The notes beneath the pieces are model-generated. The model did no database searches, was not told the origin of the DNA, and saw nothing but the letters and a program-made list of their open reading frames with translations. Source: Ostreiculturibacter nitratireducens (lineage in GTDB: Bacteria; Pseudomonadota; Alphaproteobacteria; Rhodobacterales; Rhodobacteraceae). From it: 64,000 bases of DNA. The stretch's first letter is position 1; the number at the start of each line of letters is the position of its first letter. The position numbers and the translations under genes are program-made. The stretch spans positions 124,001-188,000 of the forward strand of contig NZ_JAVQHL010000004.1 of the NCBI RefSeq assembly GCF_032670585.1. Reading direction: 5' to 3'. Below are positions 53,585 to 62,119 of this stretch, one piece after another.

Positions 53585-54730
53585 ATGGATTTCGCACTGT
53601 CGGAGGAACAGCAGGCGATCTTCGATATGTCGCGCGCCTTCGGGGCGGAACATATCGCGCCGTTCGCCCGCGAGTGGGAGCGGGCGGGCACAATCCCGAA
53701 GGAGCTTTGGCCCAAGGTCGCGGAACTCGGCCTCGGCGGCATCTACGTGTCGGAAGCGCATGGTGGCTCGGGGCTTTCGCGGCTCGACGCGACGCTGGTC
53801 TTCGAGGCGCTGGCGATGGCCTGCCCGGCCGTCGGATCGTTCCTGTCGATCCACAACATGTGCGCGGGCATGATCGACAAGTTCGGATCGGAGGATCTGA
53901 AGGCGCGCTACCTTCCGGCGATGTGCACGATGGAGAAGGTCTTTTCCTACTGCCTGACCGAGCCCGGATCCGGCTCCGACGCCGCGGCACTCAGAACGCG
54001 GGCGACGAAGACGAACGAGGGCTATCGTCTGACCGGCACGAAGGCCTTCATCTCGGGCGGCGGCTATTCGGATGCCTATGTCGTCATGTGCCGAACCGGC
54101 GAGGACGGGCCAAAGGGGATCTCGGCCCTGATCGTCGAGGACGGGGCGGAGGGGCTTACGTTCGGAGGACTCGAGGACAAGATGGGCTGGCGCGCGCAGC
54201 CAACGGCACAGGTGCAGTTCGACGACTGCCTCGTGCCTCCCGACAACCTGATCGGCGAGGAGGGCAAGGGGTTTTCCTACGCGATGGCCGGGCTTGATGG
54301 CGGACGACTGAACATCGCGGCCTCGGCGCTCGGTGGCGCGCAGGCGGCGCTGGACGCCACGCTTGCCTACATGGGCGAACGGAAGGCCTTCGGCCGGACC
54401 ATCGACCAGTTCCAGGCGCTCCAGTTCCGGCTGGCCGAGATGGAAGTGAAGCTGCAATCGTCCCGGGTGTTCCTGCGGCAGGCGGCGTGGAAGCTCGACA
54501 ACAAGTCCCCGGACGCGACGAAGTTCTGCGCCATGGCGAAGATGTATGTTACCGATGCCGCCTTCGAGGTGGCCAACAACTGCCTGCAGCTGCACGGTGG
54601 CTACGGCTATCTTGCCGACTACGGGATCGAGAAGATCGTGCGCGACCTGCGTGTGCACCAGATCCTCGAGGGCACGAACGAGATCATGCGGCTCATCGTG
54701 TCGCGCACGATGCTGGCGGAGCGGGACTGA
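53585..54730 (+). CDS. Acyl-CoA dehydrogenase, probably isobutyryl-CoA dehydrogenase
   Basis: FAD enzyme of 381 residues, valine pathway. Motifs are MDFALSEEQQAIFDMSRAF, FSYCLTEPGSGSDAAALRT for FAD/substrate binding, and the C-terminal QLHGGYGYLADYGIEKIVRDL, IL-EGTNEIMRLIVSR with the catalytic glutamate region. The ACAD8-like sequence and the two downstream genes for the next valine steps support isobutyryl-CoA as substrate. ATG 53585 after GGGAGGCGCAGG is chosen over a start ten codons upstream. Its TGA shares a base with the next ATG. Confidence 0.93.
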   Translation: MDFALSEEQQAIFDMSRAFGAEHIAPFAREWERAGTIPKELWPKVAELGLGGIYVSEAHGGSGLSRLDATLVFEALAMACPAVGSFLSIHNMCAGMIDKFGSEDLKARYLPAMCTMEKVFSYCLTEPGSGSDAAALRTRATKTNEGYRLTGTKAFISGGGYSDAYVVMCRTGEDGPKGISALIVEDGAEGLTFGGLEDKMGWRAQPTAQVQFDDCLVPPDNLIGEEGKGFSYAMAGLDGGRLNIAASALGGAQAALDATLAYMGERKAFGRTIDQFQALQFRLAEMEVKLQSSRVFLRQAAWKLDNKSPDATKFCAMAKMYVTDAAFEVANNCLQLHGGYGYLADYGIEKIVRDLRVHQILEGTNEIMRLIVSRTMLAERD

Positions 54731-55776
54731 TGACGGATATCGTCACGAGGAAAGACGGCGTCGCCGGCCGGATCACGCTGACCCGGCCCAAGGCGCTGAA
54801 CGCGCTGAACCACGAAATGTGCCTCGAGATCGAGGCAGCGCTCGACGCGTGGCGGGAGGATGAGGACGTCAGGCTCATCGTCATCGACGCGGAAGGCGAA
54901 CGCGCCTTCTGCGCAGGCGGCGACATCGCGGCAATGTACGCCGCCGGAAAGGCCGGCGATTTCGAAAGCCCCCGGACCTTCTGGCGCGACGAATACCGGA
55001 TGAACGCCAAGATGGCAGAGTTCCCGAGGCCGGTCGTCGCGTTCATGCAGGGCTTCGTCATGGGTGGAGGCGTAGGCGTCGGTTGCCACGCGAGCCACCG
55101 GGTCGTCGGGGAAAGTTCACAGGTCGCCATGCCGGAATCGGGGATCGGCCTCATCCCCGACGTCGGCGGCTCGCTTCTGCTCGCACAAGCCCCGGGACGT
55201 CTGGGAGAATACCTCGCCGTGACCGGCGCGCGGATGAACGCGGCGGATGCGATCCTCACTGGTTTCGCGGACTACTTCGTGCCGGAGGCGGACTGGGAAG
55301 CGTTGAAGGCGGCGCTGGTGGCGGACGGCGATCTCGGCCGGATAGACGCGGCGGCGCAGACTGCGCCGGAGGGCAAGCTCCCCGGGTTCAGGGAAACGAT
55401 CGACCGGACTTTCGCGGGCGACACGCTGGGCGACATCGTGCGGGCGCTTCGCCACGAGGGCGGGGAGTTCGCGGAAGGCGCGCTGAAGATCATCGGTCGG
55501 AACTCGCCCCTGTCGATGGCCTGCGGCGTGGAGCTCGTCCACCGGCTCCGGGGCACGAACTCGATCCGCCGTTCACTGGAACTGGAATACCGATTCACGG
55601 CGCGGGCGATGGAACATGGCGACTTCCTCGAAGGCGTTCGGGCCCAGATCATCGACAAGGACCGCAACCCGCGCTGGAAACACGAAGGGCCGGAGGTCTT
55701 GCCGGCGGTCGACGTTGCACGGATGTTGATGCCACTCGGGGACGCCGGGCTGAAATTTGAGGAGGAAGTCGGATGA
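54730..55776 (+). CDS. 3-Hydroxyisobutyryl-CoA hydrolase (enoyl-CoA hydratase/isomerase family)
   Basis: 348 residues, longer than a plain crotonase as expected for HIBCH. Conserved are ITLTRPKALNALNHEM, AFCAGGDIAAMYAAG, GFVMGGGVGVGCHASHRVVGE, AMPESGIGLIPDVGGS and the C-terminal helical half (CGVELVHRLRGTNSIRRSLELEYRF). Cleaves 3-hydroxyisobutyryl-CoA to free acid, the substrate of MmsB encoded next. It overlaps both neighbours (TGATG before, ATGA after), so all three genes form one operon. The intervening hydratase of the pathway is not in this window. Confidence 0.93.
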   Translation: MTDIVTRKDGVAGRITLTRPKALNALNHEMCLEIEAALDAWREDEDVRLIVIDAEGERAFCAGGDIAAMYAAGKAGDFESPRTFWRDEYRMNAKMAEFPRPVVAFMQGFVMGGGVGVGCHASHRVVGESSQVAMPESGIGLIPDVGGSLLLAQAPGRLGEYLAVTGARMNAADAILTGFADYFVPEADWEALKAALVADGDLGRIDAAAQTAPEGKLPGFRETIDRTFAGDTLGDIVRALRHEGGEFAEGALKIIGRNSPLSMACGVELVHRLRGTNSIRRSLELEYRFTARAMEHGDFLEGVRAQIIDKDRNPRWKHEGPEVLPAVDVARMLMPLGDAGLKFEEEVG

Positions 55777-56645
55777 AGGTGGGTTTCATTGGTCTTGGCA
55801 ACATGGGCGCGCCGATGGCGGCGAACCTCGTCAAGGCCGGGCATGACGTGACAGGCTACGACGTCCATGCGCCGATGCCCGAAGGCGTCGTCGGTGCGAT
55901 CTCCGCCGCTGGCGCCGTAAAGGGGGCCGAGGTGGTCATCACCATGCTCCCGAATGGCGCTATCCTGCGCGATGTCGCGGCCGAACTGATCCCGGCCATG
56001 GAAAAAGGTGCGGTCCTTTGCGACTGCTCGACCGTGGACGTCGCCTCCGCCCGCGCAGTGGCGGAACAGGCGGCCGCGGCCGGTCTCATGGCGCTCGACG
56101 CGCCGGTGTCGGGTGGCGTTGGCGGGGCGGCGGCCGGAACGCTCACCTTCATGGCGGGCGGGCCCGAGGCGGCTTTCGAAACGGTGAAGCCGCTTTTCGA
56201 CGTGATGGGCAGGAAGGCCGTGCACTGCGGAGGTGCGGGCGCAGGCCAGGCCGCCAAGATCTGCAACAACATGATCCTCGGCGTCACGATGATCGCCACC
56301 TGCGAGGCCTTCGCGCTGGCCGACAAGCTGGGGCTCGACCGGCAGAAGATGTTCGACGTAGTCTCCACCTCCTCGGGGCAGAGCTGGTCGATGAACACCT
56401 ATTGCCCCGCGCCGGGAGTGGGGCCGCAGTCGCCTGCCGACAACGACTACAAGCCCGGCTTCGCTGCGGAACTGATGCTGAAGGACCTGCGGCTTTCGCA
56501 GGAGGCGGCCGAAGGCGCGGATGCCGACACGCCCATGGGCGCGCTTGCCGCGCTGCTTTATGAGCGTTTCGTCGAGGACGAGGGCGGCCGGGGCCTCGAT
56601 TTCTCGGCCATGCTGCCAAGGTTCGAGAAGCGCGGACGAGGCTGA
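55773..56645 (+). CDS. mmsB: 3-Hydroxyisobutyrate dehydrogenase
   Basis: 290 residues. Rossmann motif GFIGLGNMGAPMAANLVKAGH, substrate motif DAPVSGGVGGAAAGTLTFM, and catalytic lysine in GAGQAAKICNNMILG. Oxidises 3-hydroxyisobutyrate to methylmalonate semialdehyde, which MmsA then uses. The end FSAMLPRF is a family hallmark. It overlaps the upstream hydrolase by four bases. Confidence 0.96.
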   Translation: MKVGFIGLGNMGAPMAANLVKAGHDVTGYDVHAPMPEGVVGAISAAGAVKGAEVVITMLPNGAILRDVAAELIPAMEKGAVLCDCSTVDVASARAVAEQAAAAGLMALDAPVSGGVGGAAAGTLTFMAGGPEAAFETVKPLFDVMGRKAVHCGGAGAGQAAKICNNMILGVTMIATCEAFALADKLGLDRQKMFDVVSTSSGQSWSMNTYCPAPGVGPQSPADNDYKPGFAAELMLKDLRLSQEAAEGADADTPMGALAALLYERFVEDEGGRGLDFSAMLPRFEKRGRG

Positions 56646-56725
56646 TTTCCGCCGGAACACGATTTCTTGCGCGCAGGCGCCCCGAGGCTCGACTATAGTG
56701 CCACGGAAGTCTGCCGGAGTACGTG

Positions 56726-57187
56726 ATGACGAGAACCGTTCTTCTGTCCGCCGTGGCGCTTGCCACCCTCGTCGCGGCCGCGCCCGTCGAAGCGAAACAA
56801 TTCTGCCCGCCGGGGCTCGCCAAGAAGTCGCCCGCCTGCATCCCGCCGGGTCAGGCGAAGAAGATGCATCGCTACGACGACCGCCGTGACGACGACGACC
56901 GCCACCATTATCGCTACGGCGACCGTTACGACGACCACGACGACGGCTACCGGCACGACCGTTATTACGACGAAGGCGGCTATCGGGACGGCGGCCGCTT
57001 CATCCGCATCGGCGACAGCATCTATGACCGGGATTACCACCTGATCACGCGCCCGGGGCTCTACGGCCTCGAGCCGCCGCGGGATGGCTGGGGATACTAC
57101 ATCGTGGACGGGAACCTCCTTCGGGTCGATCAGGACACCTACGAGGTTCTGGACCTGATCCGGGCGGTCGACGCGATCCTGGACTGA
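56726..57187 (+). CDS. RcnB-like periplasmic protein with His/Asp/Tyr-rich segment
   Basis: 153 residues with a cleavable signal peptide (MTRTVLLSAVALATLVAAAPVEA). After a conserved CPPGLAKKSPACIPPGQAKK segment there is a highly charged Asp/His/Arg/Tyr stretch (residues 48-88), then an RcnB-like C-terminal domain ending in a conserved hydrophobic segment (GYYIVDGNLLRVDQDTYEVLDLI). Proteins of this kind are often misnamed excinuclease; the sequence has nothing to do with nucleases. A metal-related or envelope role is only inferred from RcnB. ATG 56726 follows GGAG. Confidence 0.85.
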   Translation: MTRTVLLSAVALATLVAAAPVEAKQFCPPGLAKKSPACIPPGQAKKMHRYDDRRDDDDRHHYRYGDRYDDHDDGYRHDRYYDEGGYRDGGRFIRIGDSIYDRDYHLITRPGLYGLEPPRDGWGYYIVDGNLLRVDQDTYEVLDLIRAVDAILD

Positions 57188-57204
57188 GGAGCCGGAGAAC
57201 CGCC

Positions 57205-57888
57205 CTGCCCAACGACATCTCCCAACAGCGCCGGACTGGTTGGAGCGGCGAGGCCCAAGGCCTCGAGGCGCTCGACGCCGAGGCGCGGGCGCGGCTTGAC
57301 CGGCTCACCCCGGTCTCTGTGCCGCGGGGAACGGCGCTTTTCCATCCCGGCGAATCCGCCAAGGGATTCGTCGTCGTGCTCGACGGCCGGATAGAGGTCT
57401 TCCTCACGGGTCCATCCGGTCGAGACATCCTTCTCTACGCGGTTGAACCGGGTGGCTCATGCGTTCAGACGACGCTGGGCCTTCTGGGCGGCGAGGACTA
57501 CTCCGGCGAGGCGGTGACGACGACGGACAGCCGCCTTGTCCTCATACCCAAGCCGGATTTCCTGGCGCTGATGGACCAGTCCCCGGCCTTCCGGGGCTTC
57601 GTCTTCTCGGCCTTTGCCAAGCGCATGCAGAACATGATGCACGTGCTGGAGCGCGTGGCCTTCCAACGGGTCGAGAGCCGCCTCGCCCAGGCGCTTCTGG
57701 ACCGCGCCGCCGGGGACGCCGTGCAGGCGACGCATCAGGAGCTTGCCACCGCAATCGGGTCCGCACGCGAAGTGGTATCGCGCCGACTGGAATCCTTCGT
57801 CCGCTCAGGCTGGGTCACGACCGAACGCGGCGTCGTCCGGATCCTCGATGCCCCTGCTCTGCACCGGCTCGCAGCCGTGGCCGACTAA
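57205..57888 (+). CDS. Crp/Fnr-family regulator, apparent CTG start
   Basis: 227 residues if translation starts at CTG 57205, seven bases after GGAG. The N-terminal helix (EALDAEARARLDRLTPVSVPRG) is conserved in the family and would be lost if GTG 57319 (residue 39) were used; no ATG, GTG or TTG lies in frame between. The cNMP-type barrel follows (ALFHPGESAKGFVVVLDGRIEVFLTG; ILLYAVEPGGSCVQTTLGLLGG) with a C-terminal helix-turn-helix (THQELATAIGSAREVVSRRLESF). It lacks FNR-type cysteines at its N terminus, so it is not an Fe-S oxygen sensor. A palindrome lies immediately after its stop. Confidence 0.88.
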   Translation: MPNDISQQRRTGWSGEAQGLEALDAEARARLDRLTPVSVPRGTALFHPGESAKGFVVVLDGRIEVFLTGPSGRDILLYAVEPGGSCVQTTLGLLGGEDYSGEAVTTTDSRLVLIPKPDFLALMDQSPAFRGFVFSAFAKRMQNMMHVLERVAFQRVESRLAQALLDRAAGDAVQATHQELATAIGSAREVVSRRLESFVRSGWVTTERGVVRILDAPALHRLAAVAD

Positions 57889-57903
57889 TGTGACGAGGTC
57901 ACA
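57889..57903. promoter_or_regulatory. Palindromic operator candidate between the Crp/Fnr and DUF2892 genes
   Basis: TGTGACGAGGTCACA is a perfect 15-base palindrome (six-base arms around GAG) directly after the regulator's stop codon and 75 bases before the DUF2892 start. The arms resemble Crp-family half-sites, and the adjacent regulator is of that family, so it may bind here. The spacing is one base shorter than the E. coli CRP site. Confidence 0.6.
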
Positions 57904-57978
57904 GACAGGGTCCGTTTCCTGATGCAATCTGACCGTGCAGATGCCGGGATATCCCCGGGGCAAGGACAGGAGGAAACA

Positions 57979-58188
57979 ATGTTCAAGACCAATGTCGGCG
58001 GCGCGGACCGCATCATCCGCATCGTCGTGGGTATCGCGCTTCTCGTCTGGTTCTTCATGGATCAGGGAACGGGGTTCTGGCACTACGCCAAGCTCATCGG
58101 CATCGTGCCGCTGCTGACGGGCCTCATGTCCAGCTGCCCGCTCTACTCGATCCTCGGGGTCTCGACCTGCTCCACGAAACAGGCGTGA
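57979..58188 (+). CDS. DUF2892 small membrane protein (YgaP transmembrane type)
   Basis: 69 residues with two membrane segments (IIRIVVGIALLVWFFMD; YAKLIGIVPLLTGLMSSCPLY) and conserved NVGGADRIIR and SSCPLYSILGVSTC. The family is the YgaP transmembrane unit, often linked to sulphur-transfer proteins. GGAGGAAACA precedes the ATG. It follows the Crp/Fnr gene and its palindrome and is the likely target. Confidence 0.92.
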   Translation: MFKTNVGGADRIIRIVVGIALLVWFFMDQGTGFWHYAKLIGIVPLLTGLMSSCPLYSILGVSTCSTKQA

Positions 58189-58212
58189 GGCGGAAAGCCC
58201 GACACGGTGACG

Positions 58213-58237
58213 CGGAAGCCTCTGGCGGAGGCTTCCG
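58213..58237 (+). terminator. Hairpin after the DUF2892 gene
   Basis: CGGAAGCCTC (58213-58222), loop TGGCG, GAGGCTTCCG (58228-58237), ten perfect pairs, 24 bases after the stop, followed by TTCCTG only. Lies between convergent genes. Confidence 0.6.
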
Positions 58238-58270
58238 TTCCTGACGGCGCGGGCCCCGCCCATGCCGCGT

Positions 58271-59200
58271 TTATTTGTCCTTGAGCCCGCAGACTGTGCG
58301 GATTGCCTCGGTCTGGATTTCCACCATTCGCCGCCCCTCTTCGATGGCCTCCTTCGCGCGGAAGAGTTCCAGCATGGTCAGGTCGCGGATATCGGCGTTC
58401 AGGAGGATGTGAGGCGGTTCGCCCGCGAGCCGCGCGCGGCGGATCTGATCGCTCATGACGTCGATCGCCGCGGCAATGACCGAAAGGTAGTTCGGACATT
58501 TCGGGGTCGGCTTTTCCTCCGGCTCCTCCTCGCCAAGTCCCAGCACTTCCTGGAGGGGCTGCGGCAGTACGGAAGCCAGCGTCGGACCGGCAATCGTGTC
58601 GATGAAGGGAGCGCGAGGCGGAGACGGCCGCCAGATGCGGCCGTCGGGGCGAGCGTTGGGATTGGCGGCAATGATGATGTCCGCCCCCTGCGCGCGCGCG
58701 GCCGAAACCGGCACCGGATTGGTCAGCCCACCATCCAGGAGCCATCGCCCCTCGTGCGGATGCGGGCTGAAGACGCCGGGAACGGCCACTGAGGCGCGGA
58801 CCGCCGAATGGGTGGAACCCTTGTCGATCCAGACTTCGCGCCCGCTCTCCATGTCGGTCGCGATGGCGACGAATGGCTTCGACATGTCTTCGAACCGATC
58901 GGGGACCCCGATCTCGCCGAGGACGTTGGCGATCTCGCGGCCCTCGACAAGGCCGCCGCTGGTCAGCTTCACGTCGACGAGGCCCACGAACCTGCGGCGG
59001 TTGAGCGACAGAGCCCAGTCTTCAAGCTGATCGAGCCTGCCCGCAGCCCAAGCCGCCGCCACGAGCGCGCCCATCGAGCAGCCGGCGACCATGTCCGGCT
59101 CTACACCCAGTTCCGCGAGCCCGCGAAGAACCCCGATATGACACCAGCCCCTCGCGCCACCTGCCCCAAGGGCAAGACCGATGCGGGGCCGGTCCGTCAT
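58271..59200 (-). CDS. Patatin-like phospholipase family protein (RssA-like)
   Basis: 309 residues. Oxyanion loop GLALGAGGARGWCHIG, nucleophile serine in AGCSMGALV (GxSxG), and catalytic aspartate in LLDGGLTNPVP. No signal peptide, so cytoplasmic. Length and order of motifs match the RssA group of lipid acyl hydrolases. The ATG overlaps the uvrA stop by four bases, so it is the distal gene of a uvrA operon and probably shares its damage control. What lipid it acts on is unknown. Confidence 0.92.
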   Translation of the reverse strand: MTDRPRIGLALGAGGARGWCHIGVLRGLAELGVEPDMVAGCSMGALVAAAWAAGRLDQLEDWALSLNRRRFVGLVDVKLTSGGLVEGREIANVLGEIGVPDRFEDMSKPFVAIATDMESGREVWIDKGSTHSAVRASVAVPGVFSPHPHEGRWLLDGGLTNPVPVSAARAQGADIIIAANPNARPDGRIWRPSPPRAPFIDTIAGPTLASVLPQPLQEVLGLGEEEPEEKPTPKCPNYLSVIAAAIDVMSDQIRRARLAGEPPHILLNADIRDLTMLELFRAKEAIEEGRRMVEIQTEAIRTVCGLKDK

Positions 59201-62055
59201 TCCGCGGCGACCCTGCGCGGGGCGAGCATCGGGCGGAGATAGCGGCCGGTATGGCTCCGCTCCACCGTCGCCACGTCCTCGGGGGTCCCCGTCGCGACGA
59301 TCTCTCCGCCGCCGTCGCCACCCTCGGGGCCGATGTCGATGATCCAGTCGGCGGTCTTGATGACGTCCAGGTTGTGTTCGATGACCACTACGGTGTTGCC
59401 CTGCTCGACGAGCTCATGCAGCACTTCCATCAGTTTTCGAACATCTTCGAAGTGAAGACCGGTCGTGGGCTCATCCAGAATATACAGAGTCCGACCTGTC
59501 GACCGGCGCGCCAGTTCCTTCGACAGCTTCACCCGCTGCGCCTCGCCGCCCGAAAGCGTGGTCGCCTGCTGCCCGACCTTGATGTAGCCGAGGCCGACCT
59601 GCATCAGCGCGTCCATCTTCTCGCGGATCGCGGGGACGGCGCGGAAGAATTCCTGCGCGTCCTCGACCGTCATCTCCAGGACATCGGCGATGCTCTTGCC
59701 CTTGAACTTGATCTCAAGCGTTTCGCGGTTGTAGCGGTGGCCCTTGCAGGTCTCGCAGGTGACATAGACGTCGGGCAGGAAGTGCATCTCGATCTTGATG
59801 ACACCGTCGCCCTGGCAGGCCTCGCAACGCCCGCCCTTCACGTTGAACGAAAACCGCCCCGGCTTGTAGCCGCGCGCCTTGGCCTCCGGCAGGCCCGCGA
59901 ACCAGTCGCGAATCGGGGTGAAGGCGCCCGTGTAGGTCGCGGGGTTCGACCGCGGCGTGCGGCCGATCGGGCGCTGGTCGATGTCGATGACCTTGTCGAG
60001 ATGTTCGAGGCCCTTGACCGTCTCGCAGGGCGCGGGCGTCTGGCGCGCGCCGTTGAGGCGCATGGAGGCAGTCTTGAACAGTGTCTCGATCGTCAGCGTC
60101 GACTTGCCGCCGCCGGAAACGCCGGTGACGCAGACGAACTTGCCGAGCGGAAAATCGGCCGTGACGTTCTTCAGGTTGTTCCCCGTCGCGCCCACGACGC
60201 GAAGGGTCTTTCCGTTACCCTCGCGACGGGCGCGGGGCACAGGTATTTCCCTGCCGCCGGAAAGGTATTGCCCGGTAAGGCTGGCCGGGTCGGCGGCGAT
60301 CTCTTCGGGCGTGCCCTGGGCGACGACGCGGCCCCCGTGGACGCCAGCGCCGGGACCAATGTCGAAGACATAGTCGGCGGCGCGGATCGCCTCTTCGTCG
60401 TGCTCGACGACGAGGACGGAGTTGCCCTGGTCGCGCAGGTTCTTGAGCGTGCCGAGAAGCCGGTCGTTGTCGCGCTGGTGCAGGCCGATGGAGGGCTCGT
60501 CCAGCACGTAAAGAACACCCGTCAGCCCCGACCCGATCTGGGAGGCAAGCCGGATGCGCTGGCTCTCCCCGCCCGACAGCGTGCCAGCGGAGCGTGACAG
60601 CGTCAGGTAGTCGAGCCCCACGTTCACGAGGAACCCGAGACGCTCGCGGATCTCCTTCAGGATCGCGCGGGCGATCTCGTTCTTCTGCCCCGAAAGTGCG
60701 GCCGGGACGGAGTCGATCCAGCCGAAAGCCTCCTTGATCGACATCTCGACGACTTGGCCAACATGCAGCCCGCCGATCTTCACGGCGAGCGCCTCGGGCT
60801 TCAATCGGTAGCCGCCGCAGGCGCCGCAGGGGCGATTGTTCTGGTAACGCTCGAATTCCTCGCGCACCCAGGCGCTGTCGGTTTCGCGGTAGCGGCGTTC
60901 CATGTTTGGGATCACGCCTTCGAAGGTGCGGCTGACCTGGTAGACGCGTCCGCCCTCGTCGAAGCGGAACTCGATCTCTTCGTCGCCGGAGCCATAGAGG
61001 AAAAGCTGCCGCGCCTGTTCCGGCAGATCCTTCCATGGCTTGCGCGCATCGAAGCCATAGTGCTTGGCCAGCGCATCGATCGTCTGGATGAAATAGGGCG
61101 TCCTGGTTTTCGACCAGGGTGCGATCGCGCCGTCCTTGAGCTTCAGCGTGACGTCCGGGACGACGAGGCGTTCATCGAAGAACAACTCAACCCCGAGGCC
61201 GTCGCAGGCCGGACAGGCGCCATAGGGTGCGTTGAACGAAAAGAGCCGCGGCTCGATTTCCGGGATCGTGAAGCCCGACACGGGACAGGCGAAGCGTTCC
61301 GAGAAGGTGATGCGCTCATGCTCGTCCCCCTCCCTCAACACCTCGAGGATGGCGATGCCGTCGGCAAGATCGAGCGCGGTGCGAAAACTGTCGGCCAACC
61401 GCGTTTCCAGCCCCTCACGCACGACGATGCGGTCCACGACCACGTCGATGTCATGCCGGAACTTCTTGTCGAGTTCGGGCGGCGTATCGAGTTCGTAGAA
61501 CTCGCCGTCCACCTTGACCCGCTGGAAACCCTGCTTGCGGAGTTCGAGGAATTCCTTCCGGTATTCGCCCTTCCGGTCCCGCACGATCGGCGCGAGGAGA
61601 TAGGCGCGCGTCCCCTCCTCCATCGCCATGACGCGGTCGACCATGTCCTGAACCTGCTGCGCCTCGATCGGCAGACCCGTCGCGGGGCTGTAGGGCGTCC
61701 CGACGCGCGCGAAGAGAAGGCGAAGATAGTCGTAGATCTCCGTCACGGTGCCGACGGTCGAACGCGGGTTCTTCGACGTCGTCTTCTGCTCGATCGAGAT
61801 CGCGGGGCTGAGGCCCGAGATGTGGTCCACATCCGGCTTGCCCATCATGTCGAGGAATTGGCGCGCGTAGGCGGAAAGGCTTTCGACGTAGCGGCGCTGG
61901 CCTTCCGCATAGATCGTGTCGAACGCAAGCGAGGACTTGCCGGACCCGGACAGACCGGTGATGACGACCAGCTTGTCGCGCGGGATGTCAAGGTCAACGG
62001 ATTTGAGGTTGTGCTCGCGCGCGCCGCGAACCTCGATATGTGTGAGATTGGCCAT
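59197..62055 (-). CDS. uvrA: Excinuclease ABC subunit A
   Basis: DNA damage recognition ATPase of nucleotide excision repair. 952 residues. Two ABC cassettes with Walker A GLSGSGKSSLAFDTIYAEGQ and GVSGGGKSTLTIETL, and signatures LSGGESQRIRLASQIG and LSGGEAQRVKLSKEL. The second zinc finger is complete (CEACQGDG, CETCKGHRY). The first reads CPVSGF ... CPACDG, with serine for the second cysteine, so it is probably not a normal four-cysteine finger; I believe this variant is common in alphaproteobacteria. A LexA box lies 68-82 bases upstream. Confidence 0.98.
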   Translation of the reverse strand: MANLTHIEVRGAREHNLKSVDLDIPRDKLVVITGLSGSGKSSLAFDTIYAEGQRRYVESLSAYARQFLDMMGKPDVDHISGLSPAISIEQKTTSKNPRSTVGTVTEIYDYLRLLFARVGTPYSPATGLPIEAQQVQDMVDRVMAMEEGTRAYLLAPIVRDRKGEYRKEFLELRKQGFQRVKVDGEFYELDTPPELDKKFRHDIDVVVDRIVVREGLETRLADSFRTALDLADGIAILEVLREGDEHERITFSERFACPVSGFTIPEIEPRLFSFNAPYGACPACDGLGVELFFDERLVVPDVTLKLKDGAIAPWSKTRTPYFIQTIDALAKHYGFDARKPWKDLPEQARQLFLYGSGDEEIEFRFDEGGRVYQVSRTFEGVIPNMERRYRETDSAWVREEFERYQNNRPCGACGGYRLKPEALAVKIGGLHVGQVVEMSIKEAFGWIDSVPAALSGQKNEIARAILKEIRERLGFLVNVGLDYLTLSRSAGTLSGGESQRIRLASQIGSGLTGVLYVLDEPSIGLHQRDNDRLLGTLKNLRDQGNSVLVVEHDEEAIRAADYVFDIGPGAGVHGGRVVAQGTPEEIAADPASLTGQYLSGGREIPVPRARREGNGKTLRVVGATGNNLKNVTADFPLGKFVCVTGVSGGGKSTLTIETLFKTASMRLNGARQTPAPCETVKGLEHLDKVIDIDQRPIGRTPRSNPATYTGAFTPIRDWFAGLPEAKARGYKPGRFSFNVKGGRCEACQGDGVIKIEMHFLPDVYVTCETCKGHRYNRETLEIKFKGKSIADVLEMTVEDAQEFFRAVPAIREKMDALMQVGLGYIKVGQQATTLSGGEAQRVKLSKELARRSTGRTLYILDEPTTGLHFEDVRKLMEVLHELVEQGNTVVVIEHNLDVIKTADWIIDIGPEGGDGGGEIVATGTPEDVATVERSHTGRYLRPMLAPRRVAAE

Positions 62056-62119
62056 CCGTGCCCCCGGGTCCGAGATGAAAAGGAAATAGTCGATGGCGGG
62101 ATCGTTTCCAACCTAAAAA

